A stretch of DNA of 64,000 nt, from NCBI GenBank assembly GCA_035591015.1, contig JAXIUW010184736.1:62001-126000 (forward strand), in the 5' to 3' direction. A program made the position numbers and the translations under genes. Source of the stretch: Cephalothrix simula. Its lineage: Eukaryota; Nemertea; Palaeonemertea; Archinemertea; Cephalotrichidae. The notes under the pieces were generated by a model, which had not been told where the DNA came from, ran no database searches, and was given only the letters and a program-made list of their open reading frames with translations. This document shows positions 57,442 through 64,000 of this stretch, piece after piece; within the stretch, counting starts at the first letter, position 1, and every line of letters starts with the position of its first letter.

Positions 57442-59664
57442 ATGGAAGAAGAAAGCATCATCGGCACCGTGCGACGCCTAATATTCCGCAATGCTGTTAA
57501 CGGCTATGCAGTAGCTCTGCTTGAACTTGATGACAATCAAAAAGAGCTTGTAGCCGCCGGCATTATGCATGATATTGATGTTGGCCATCACTTGCAACTA
57601 TGGGGCAAGTACGTTGAGCATCCTAAGTATGGTCAGCAGTTTAAGACATCAGGCTCTATGCCGGTACAGCCAAGCACCAAAGATGGCTTAGTATCTTATT
57701 TAGCATCAGGCATAATCAGCGGCATTGGTCTTAAAACAGCCGAGCGCATTGTAGACCGTTTTGGAGATGATACCTTTGAAATCATTGATAATAACCCTGA
57801 AAGACTGCTTGAACTACCACGCTTTCCACGCAAGGCCTTAGACAGCATCAAAGAGCATTGGGCCGGCCAGCGTGCTGTGCGTGATATTATGCTGGTTTTG
57901 CTTGAAAGTGGACTTTCACCCAATTTATCTAGGCGCATTTACGATACATATAGTTTTGCTGCGGTTGATATATTAAAATCTAATCCCTATAAACTAATTA
58001 AAGACATAAAATCAATCGGCTTTAAGTCTGCTGACAGTATCGCTGCTAAGGTGGGCATTGCGCTCACTGCCAGAAACAGGCTTAAATCTGGCGTAGTCTA
58101 TGTGCTTGAAGAAACTACTAAACGTGGTCATACGGCCTATCCGCTAGCTAACCTGATTGACTACAGTAGCAAGCTCCTAAAAGTAGACCCTGAATTGGTT
58201 GAAGAAACCGTGTCAGGAATGCTTGAAAATAATGACTTAATCTTGTTAGATGGCAATACTAATACGGCTACCGTAGCCTTAAAGTGGCTGTATCTGTCTG
58301 AAAAAGCCATTGCTCAAGATCTTCAACGCTTAGTCAATGGTCCACGCTCAATCAGTACTGAAAGTGCTGACGCCGCCTTGAAAGAGCTTCAAGTACAGAC
58401 TAATCTTAGCTTAAATGTTCAGCAACGGCAGGCTATCCATACGGCAACATCGTCAAAGGTCTGCGTTATCACCGGCGGCCCCGGAACCGGCAAAACTACT
58501 ATCGTACGCTTTATAACCAAGGCTTTGGGCAATGCTCGCCTCATGATGTGCGCTCCAACCGGCCGAGCTGCTCGTAGACTTGCCGATACTTCTGGTCATC
58601 CGGCCTTTACTATTCACCGAATGCTGGGCATAACACCCGAAGGCAGCCGCTTTCATGAAGAAAACCGCCTTGAAGTTGATCTTGTTGTAGTTGATGAGTT
58701 TTCAATGGTTGATACCATTCTGATGTACCGACTACTAAAAGCTCTGCCCGATAATTGCCATCTGCTACTAGTTGGTGATGCCGAGCAATTGCCCTCGGTT
58801 GGTGCTGGAGCTTTGCTGACTGATTTAACCCAATCAAAAACCGTTCCGGTGGTCGTGCTAAAAACTATCTATCGGCAATCTAAGCGCAGTACCATTGTTT
58901 CATTGGCGCATTCTATACTAGAAAAGCCCGGCTCAACCAGCATGGCTGAGTTCAATAGTGGTCAATCGCAAGACTTTTTGTTTTTACCGCAAAGACAACC
59001 TGTAGAAATTAGCCAAGCGATCTGCTCAACCATCAACAATATGAATATGCTCACTGGAGGACAACACTACGACCCCTTGCGAGAAATACAGGTTATTACC
59101 CCCATGCATCGTGGTGAAGTTGGCACCGAAAATCTAAATCATCAGCTGCGCCAAGCCCTCAATCATAAGGGCAGTCCAATTCCTATTGTCAAAGACTGGC
59201 GCATCGGTGACAAGGTGATGCAAATTAAGAATGATTACGAAAAAAATATTTTTAATGGCGAGCTGGGCATCATTCAAGGCTATGACGAAGACCAGCGCAA
59301 TATTATGGTGCGCTTTGAAAATCGTGAACACCCCATTGCCTACGATATTAACGATGCCGAAAATATTATTCCCGCTTACGCCATATCGGTGCATAAGTCT
59401 CAAGGTTGTGAGTTTCCGTGCGTAATCTTGCCTCTTTCTGTGCAGCACTATGTGATGCTACAGCGTAATTTAATTTATACCGCTATAACCAGAGCCAGAA
59501 AAATGCTGATTATTATTGGCGAAGAGCGTGCCTTTACTATTGCAGCCAAAAACATTCATGTTAATAATCGCCATACACGGCTAGCCAAACTTTTGCAGCA
59601 ATATCTGCCTCAGCATCTTGCCCAATCGCCCCATAGTCATGCCCACTCACAGCCAAGACGATAG
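57442..59664 (+). CDS. recD2: RecD2 family DNA helicase
   Basis: A 740-residue 5'-3' superfamily 1B helicase without RecBC partners. The N-terminal OB-like and helix-hairpin-helix segments (SGIGLKTAERIVDRFGDD, IKSIGFKSADSIAAKVGI) are typical of RecD2. Walker A is GGPGTGKTT near residue 350, Walker B is VVDEFSMVDTILM, and the C-terminal motif VI is YTAITRARKMLIIIG. It likely helps repair of replication problems. Its last 26 bp overlap the anmK start. Confidence 0.95.
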   Translation: MEEESIIGTVRRLIFRNAVNGYAVALLELDDNQKELVAAGIMHDIDVGHHLQLWGKYVEHPKYGQQFKTSGSMPVQPSTKDGLVSYLASGIISGIGLKTAERIVDRFGDDTFEIIDNNPERLLELPRFPRKALDSIKEHWAGQRAVRDIMLVLLESGLSPNLSRRIYDTYSFAAVDILKSNPYKLIKDIKSIGFKSADSIAAKVGIALTARNRLKSGVVYVLEETTKRGHTAYPLANLIDYSSKLLKVDPELVEETVSGMLENNDLILLDGNTNTATVALKWLYLSEKAIAQDLQRLVNGPRSISTESADAALKELQVQTNLSLNVQQRQAIHTATSSKVCVITGGPGTGKTTIVRFITKALGNARLMMCAPTGRAARRLADTSGHPAFTIHRMLGITPEGSRFHEENRLEVDLVVVDEFSMVDTILMYRLLKALPDNCHLLLVGDAEQLPSVGAGALLTDLTQSKTVPVVVLKTIYRQSKRSTIVSLAHSILEKPGSTSMAEFNSGQSQDFLFLPQRQPVEISQAICSTINNMNMLTGGQHYDPLREIQVITPMHRGEVGTENLNHQLRQALNHKGSPIPIVKDWRIGDKVMQIKNDYEKNIFNGELGIIQGYDEDQRNIMVRFENREHPIAYDINDAENIIPAYAISVHKSQGCEFPCVILPLSVQHYVMLQRNLIYTAITRARKMLIIIGEERAFTIAAKNIHVNNRHTRLAKLLQQYLPQHLAQSPHSHAHSQPRR

Positions 59665-60832
59665 CACTCGCTATGTAGTCGGATTGATGTCTGGAACCTC
59701 GGTAGATGGCTTAGATATCAGCCTATGTGAGTTTCGCTCAGATACCGCAATAAGGCTGCTTGATCAACACACCGTTCCTTATACAGCGCAGCAACGCCAG
59801 CTTATTTTAGAACATGCCTTCCAGCCGTCTTGCTCAACCGCAGAGCTAGCCCGTCTTAATGTATGGCTCGGCAAACTGTTTGCCCAGCATGTGCTTGAGG
59901 CTTGGCATAGTCGCCCATGCTGGCAGTCTGTAAAGATTGATCTTATTGCATCACACGGTCAAACCGTATTCCATGCCCCAGCCTACAGCCACGATGATTC
60001 AGTATTGGGCAGCCAAAACGCAACCCTGCAAGTGGGTGATGGTGATGTTATCGCCACGTTGTGCGGTGTGCCCACACTGTCTGATTTTAGGCTGAAGTTT
60101 ATTGCCCACGGGCTAATGGGTGCGCCACTAGCACCTTTTATAGATCGGCTACTATTTAGCCACCCCACGCTAAACACCGTATTGATTAATCTTGGTGGCA
60201 TAGCCAACTTTACTATTGTGCCGACAGGTGGTTCTTGGGCGGGTTTTGCCTATTCAGATACTGGCCCCGCCAACTGTATGCTTGATATGGCCATAAAGCA
60301 CTTCTACCCCAGCTACAAGCACGCCTTTGACCTTGATGGGCGGCTGGCTAGATCAGGCTGCTGCAACAACGCCCTGCTTAATAAATTAAAAGAGCATTCT
60401 TTTTTGAGAATGCCTGCCCCTAAGTCATGCGGGCCAGAAGACTTTAACCTCAACTACTTATTAAATGCCATCGGCGCAGCAGAAATTGCCCCTGCTGATA
60501 TTATGGCCACGCTAACCGAGTTTAGTGCCATTACTATAGCGTCAGCCCTCGCCGCTACGTCATCAATACCGCCCCATGCAACCCCAGCAACGCCAGAATC
60601 ATCAGCGGGACCTCGCATTTTGATCTCGGGTGGTGGCGCTGAAAATAGTTTTTTGGTTGAACGCCTTGAAGCCGCTCTAGGTCAGAGCGTTGCTATATTT
60701 GATGCTTTTCCCCACTCTCACAAAGAAGCCGTTCTGTTTGCAACCTTGGGTTATCAAAGCCTGTTTGGGCAGGGCACAGCCATCAGTAGTAGTCTAAGCA
60801 TTCGCGCTGGAAAGCTATCTCTGCCAAACTGA
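59639..60832 (+). CDS. anmK: Anhydro-N-acetylmuramic acid kinase
   Basis: AnmK phosphorylates anhydro-MurNAc during peptidoglycan recycling and opens the anhydro ring. It has VVGLMSGTSVDGLDISLCEF, ASHGQTVFHAP, INLGGIANFT and AGFAYSDTGPANCMLDMA, all typical of AnmK. From the ATG at 59639 it is 397 residues; a TTG seven codons upstream is possible. A short Pro/Ala-rich insert (SIPPHATPATPES) lies near residue 315. It overlaps recD2 by 26 bp. Confidence 0.95.
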   Translation: MPTHSQDDSTRYVVGLMSGTSVDGLDISLCEFRSDTAIRLLDQHTVPYTAQQRQLILEHAFQPSCSTAELARLNVWLGKLFAQHVLEAWHSRPCWQSVKIDLIASHGQTVFHAPAYSHDDSVLGSQNATLQVGDGDVIATLCGVPTLSDFRLKFIAHGLMGAPLAPFIDRLLFSHPTLNTVLINLGGIANFTIVPTGGSWAGFAYSDTGPANCMLDMAIKHFYPSYKHAFDLDGRLARSGCCNNALLNKLKEHSFLRMPAPKSCGPEDFNLNYLLNAIGAAEIAPADIMATLTEFSAITIASALAATSSIPPHATPATPESSAGPRILISGGGAENSFLVERLEAALGQSVAIFDAFPHSHKEAVLFATLGYQSLFGQGTAISSSLSIRAGKLSLPN

Positions 60833-60866
60833 AACGGAACAGCAGGTAATCATAGTTCTAATACTA

Positions 60867-62138
60867 TTAGGCTTTCTTATTGGCACTCTGTAAGCGTAGG
60901 CGATGTGCCTTGCGTGCCAAAACTCGTGCGGCATTATCATCAGGTGCAATATTGAGGCACTTAATAAGCCCAGCTAAAGCCGATGCATAGTCTTTTTTAT
61001 CCATATCAGCCAGAGCTTTCTCAAATAGCTTGCGTGAATCTATCTTTTTCTGCACTAATGCTGAGTTGCCAATGCTTAACACCTCATAGAGATTAACTCT
61101 TTCTTTTATGCCACGCAGTCTGGCTAAATCTAGCCGCCGTAACTCAATTTTTTGCTTTATAGAATCATCTAAAGAGCGGTAAGTATCTTCTGAAATAACA
61201 AAGTCTGCGCCATAATCTCTAGCCGCATTTTCAATGCGTGCTGCTAGATTAACCGTGTAACCAAAAACAGAGCTATCCATGCGCTTATTATTTCCAATAA
61301 GCCCCATCACTACCTGACCGGTACTCATGCCAATCCTTATTTTGGCCTCATTCATGCCTTGAGATAAATGACTAGCATTAAACTCACGCAAACGCTCAAA
61401 AATCTTGAGCAATGCCTCCATGGTTTGAGATGCGCTACACGGAAAAATAATCATCAAACCATCGCCAATGAACTTGTCAATAAAGCCCCCGTAATGAACT
61501 ATATCCTGAGTTATTTCATCGTAGAGAAGGTTAAGAAAATTCAAAACCTTCGCCGGCGGGTTAGTCGCAATCATACTAGAAAATGATTGCACATCAAGAA
61601 ATGCTACTGAACAGTTAATAACTTTGGGTTTAAGCCCCGATAAATCGTAATCTTCGTCAATATCTAAGGTTTCAATAAACTCTATCGGCACAAACTTGCG
61701 GAACATATCTAGGCGCCGTTTGCCTTGCTCAACTAAGTTTCGCTTTCTTAAACCCTGAGCAACACTCAGCAGTAGGTCTTCTTCAGACCACGGTTTAGCC
61801 AAGAATCTAAATAAGCCGGCATTGTTGACAATATTGGCCGCAACCTCAATACTCGCCTGACCCGTAAGCAGTATATTGACCACATCAGGATGCCTTAAAT
61901 GCAGCTCGTACAAGAACTCATCGCCAGACATTTCTGGCATTATCTGATCTGAGATTACTAGGTAAACCTCATCACCCCTTTCGTATATTCCGTCAATCAC
62001 TTCAAAGGCTTCGATGCCACCTTCACAAAACTCATACGAATAGTCGGTGCCGAACCTAGATCTAAGTTGAGCACCCAGTGTGTTTAGGATAAATCCTTCA
62101 TCGTCCACACAAACGATATACTTACGTCCTGCTTCCAT
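60867..62138 (-). CDS. Response regulator with class III nucleotide cyclase domain
   Basis: A 423-residue protein. The N-terminal receiver domain (residues 1-130) has the acidic pair CVDDE, phospho-Asp64 in ISDQIMPEMSG and Lys in FLAKPWS. A linker (KRRLDMFRKFVPIEFIETL) leads to a class III cyclase domain (about 170-355): FLDVQSFSSMI with the first metal Asp, DKFIGDGLMIIF with the second and a Lys that favours ATP, and FGYTVNLAARIENAA with the transition-state Asn and Arg. A short TPR-like tail follows (FEKALADMDKKDYASALAG). It likely makes cAMP on phosphorylation. The histidine-kinase gene ends three bases upstream. Confidence 0.93.
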   Translation of the reverse strand: MEAGRKYIVCVDDEGFILNTLGAQLRSRFGTDYSYEFCEGGIEAFEVIDGIYERGDEVYLVISDQIMPEMSGDEFLYELHLRHPDVVNILLTGQASIEVAANIVNNAGLFRFLAKPWSEEDLLLSVAQGLRKRNLVEQGKRRLDMFRKFVPIEFIETLDIDEDYDLSGLKPKVINCSVAFLDVQSFSSMIATNPPAKVLNFLNLLYDEITQDIVHYGGFIDKFIGDGLMIIFPCSASQTMEALLKIFERLREFNASHLSQGMNEAKIRIGMSTGQVVMGLIGNNKRMDSSVFGYTVNLAARIENAARDYGADFVISEDTYRSLDDSIKQKIELRRLDLARLRGIKERVNLYEVLSIGNSALVQKKIDSRKLFEKALADMDKKDYASALAGLIKCLNIAPDDNAARVLARKAHRLRLQSANKKA

Positions 62139-62140
62139 AT

Positions 62141-64000
62141 CTAATTAATGGCATGTCTTTCCTTACTGTTAGAAGAGCTTTCTACAAGAGTAACGTCTGT
62201 TTTACGGCGACGGTCATCACTCACACAAGGTAATATAACCTCAAATATAGTTCTGCCCGGCCGCGATATCACAAGAACTCTTCCCTTGTGCTCTCTAACT
62301 ATTTGTTTAACCATGCTCAATCCTAAACCAGTACCCTCTCCCTTCTTCTTAGTAGTATAGTAAGGCTTAAATATTTCTTTAAGACTTGAAGCCGGAATAC
62401 CCTCACCCGTATCTTCAATCTGAATAGCAAGATCATTGCCACTGCGCTTGAATGTTCTTATATTAAGGCTACCGCTGTAATTCATAGCATGTAGCGCATT
62501 GTCTATAATAATCGTCCACACCTGACCCAGCTTTGAGCCGTCGGCAAGCACATCTGGCAAATCATCATATTGCCTTGATACATTAACACCACGCTTTATT
62601 TTAGAACTTAGAATAATAAGTGAATCTTCAATGCCATCTTTAACAGAAATTCTCTTGAACTCCAAATGTTCGCCATCTGGTCTTGTTGCGCTTTTTAGAG
62701 CATTGACCAAGTTTACGATTCTTGATATCGCCACTTTCATATTGCGAACATGAATCCTAAGCATCCCCAGCATAACAACCAACTTCTCGGCAGATTTATT
62801 TTTACCATCCTGACCAAACAGTTGCGCTAAATCCTCTGCATACCCATCATTGATGCCGGCAAAGACAATTCCACGCACATCAATCGCTGATACATCACAG
62901 AACTTAGAAAGCGATTTAGAAAGTCTATCAGAAATAATCCTTTGCTCACGTGTAGATAGCTCAAGCAGCGGATCATCTAAAAAGCGAACGGCAATAGCCT
63001 TAAAGGCATCTAATTGGTCACGATTTGCCTTAGCAGAAAATTCAATCAAACTGCCCAATAATTCTTGAAAGTCTGCATCAAAACTATTCGCCACAGAATG
63101 AATAGCTGCAGCCGGAGTGTTTACCTCATGCGCAATGTTGGCCACTAAACGCCCTAAAATAGCCAGTTTTTCTTGCTCAACGGCCTTCTGTTGAGATGTT
63201 TTAAGATTATGCAATGCTTGTTCAAGCAACTTGTTTTGTTCTTCAATAGTTTGGGTTCTTTGCTTAACCTGATTATCCATATCACGGTTATAGTCCCAAA
63301 CCAATTTTGAGAACTGGTTAAAACAGTCTATTAAGTCGCCAACCTCATCTTTAATGGTTGATGGATACTGCGCACCGTAATTCTCTGATTTAACCGTGTT
63401 GCTGATAAAATTTGAAAACCTGAATATCCGATGCGCCAGCAAATAAACAAAGTACACAAAAACCCCTAACACCAGTAAAACAACTGCCACGGTTGTATAA
63501 AAGGCCAAGTTTTGCGCTAAATAGAGCTGTTCACTGGCTCTTTCAGTTTGGCGGCTTCCCAATAGCTCGTAGTATGAAGCCAGCCCTGATAACTCGCTAG
63601 AAAACCAACCTTCAAAGCGCCTTAGTGCCTGCAAAAAACTATAGCGTGATACACTGCCGCTGGGGATATCAACATCAGTTACCTGTCCGGTTAAAGACCG
63701 CGGTAAGTAAACCGTCTTGCCACGCCCTGTAACGAATATATTCGTTAATCCTTGAACGGCACTGTACTGCGCCTGCAAGTTATTAAGCAATTCGTCAAGA
63801 GTTGCCAGCTCTTCTGCACTGGCTATCTGCAAGGCAAAGGGTTTTATTTCTAGCTGTTCATTGAGCTTGCTCAAAAAATCGTTGAGTGGCTCAACTACTC
63901 TTTCTTCTACTCCTTCGCCGCTTTCATGCTCTTCTGCAATGTAAGACAATACCCCGTTGACCAGCGTACTATACTCTGCAGCTAAAACATTGTAGTCCTC
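62141..64000 (-). CDS. Sensor histidine kinase (partial, 5' end outside window)
   Basis: The frame is open to the right edge (reading EDYNVLAAEYSTLV before the first candidate start at 63949), so the true start lies outside. Visible parts: a periplasmic helical sensor region, one transmembrane helix (FYTTVAVVLLVLGVFVYFVYLL), a HAMP-like linker, a coiled coil, the dimerisation helix with the phospho-His in VANIAHEVNTPAAAIHSV, and an ATPase domain with N box IIIDNALHAMNYSG and G box TGEGIPASSL and GTGLGLSMV. About 200 residues separate H and N boxes, roughly 90 more than usual, so an insert extends the dimer hairpin. It is the likely partner of the downstream regulator. Confidence 0.93.
   Translation of the reverse strand, partial: EDYNVLAAEYSTLVNGVLSYIAEEHESGEGVEERVVEPLNDFLSKLNEQLEIKPFALQIASAEELATLDELLNNLQAQYSAVQGLTNIFVTGRGKTVYLPRSLTGQVTDVDIPSGSVSRYSFLQALRRFEGWFSSELSGLASYYELLGSRQTERASEQLYLAQNLAFYTTVAVVLLVLGVFVYFVYLLAHRIFRFSNFISNTVKSENYGAQYPSTIKDEVGDLIDCFNQFSKLVWDYNRDMDNQVKQRTQTIEEQNKLLEQALHNLKTSQQKAVEQEKLAILGRLVANIAHEVNTPAAAIHSVANSFDADFQELLGSLIEFSAKANRDQLDAFKAIAVRFLDDPLLELSTREQRIISDRLSKSLSKFCDVSAIDVRGIVFAGINDGYAEDLAQLFGQDGKNKSAEKLVVMLGMLRIHVRNMKVAISRIVNLVNALKSATRPDGEHLEFKRISVKDGIEDSLIILSSKIKRGVNVSRQYDDLPDVLADGSKLGQVWTIIIDNALHAMNYSGSLNIRTFKRSGNDLAIQIEDTGEGIPASSLKEIFKPYYTTKKKGEGTGLGLSMVKQIVREHKGRVLVISRPGRTIFEVILPCVSDDRRRKTDVTLVESSSNSKERHAIN

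Overview
The window reads as a chromosomal segment of a Gram-negative, Pseudomonadota-like bacterium with AT-leaning, densely packed genes. Supporting traits are outer-membrane and lipoprotein genes, an iscR-iscS-iscU-hscB-hscA cluster, RppH, split glycine decarboxylase (gcvPA/gcvPB), PdxST vitamin B6 synthesis and rpoB-rpoC. Some traits look more deltaproteobacterial or SAR324-like than gammaproteobacterial: an atpZ-atpI-atpB-atpE order, a subunit c with a signal peptide, a delta-like RpoB N-terminus, and tRNA genes without encoded CCA. The lineage is an inference from memory of families. I see no prophage, insertion sequence or CRISPR array.

Layout. 1-8.4 kb: partial Bax-inhibitor-1 family gene, gltX, uvrB, an antisense-overlapping ComFB-type gene, recO, msrB, a solitary fliG, tRNA-Met and an AI-2E-type membrane protein. 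8.4-19.4 kb: gabD, rpoBC with a clear terminator, ribF. 19.5-23.4 kb: gcvPA-gcvPB, tRNA-Arg, rnhA. 23.7-28.3 kb: the Isc iron-sulfur cluster operon. 28.8-30.7 kb: pdxST followed by tRNA-Cys and tRNA-Leu. 30.8-34.7 kb: a lipoprotein/TPR pair, a HAD phosphatase and rppH. 34.7-41.6 kb (minus strand): hemL, the F0 genes atpZ-I-B-E, three paralogous polytopic membrane proteins and a SPOR-like protein. 41.7-47.8 kb: outer-membrane barrel, ribosome hibernation-type protein, leuB, metallo-beta-lactamase fold hydrolase, HIT protein, and a methionine-cycle PLP enzyme. 48.2-53.7 kb: a complete peptide-type ABC importer. 53.7-64 kb: lipoprotein, argS-selD, recD2-anmK, and a histidine kinase/cyclase-response-regulator pair cut by the window edge.

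Connections. GltX supplies glutamyl-tRNA, from which HemL later makes 5-aminolevulinate. IscS is the likely sulfur source for Fe-S clusters. SelD makes selenophosphate, so the organism should also carry SelA/SelB and tRNA-Sec elsewhere. PdxST supplies PLP to the many PLP enzymes here (IscS, GcvP, HemL, the MetZ-like enzyme).

Most notable observations: (1) selD contains an in-frame TGA followed at the right distance by a perfect hairpin, so it is a selenoprotein that a standard gene call truncates; (2) three tandem, diverged, internally repeated membrane proteins of a shared ALWW-LY family lie directly behind the F0 genes; (3) many intergenic gaps hold degenerate tandem arrays with a strict 12-14 bp period but a different unit in each gap; (4) a perfect 18-bp palindrome and two consecutive hairpins lie in front of the ABC importer.
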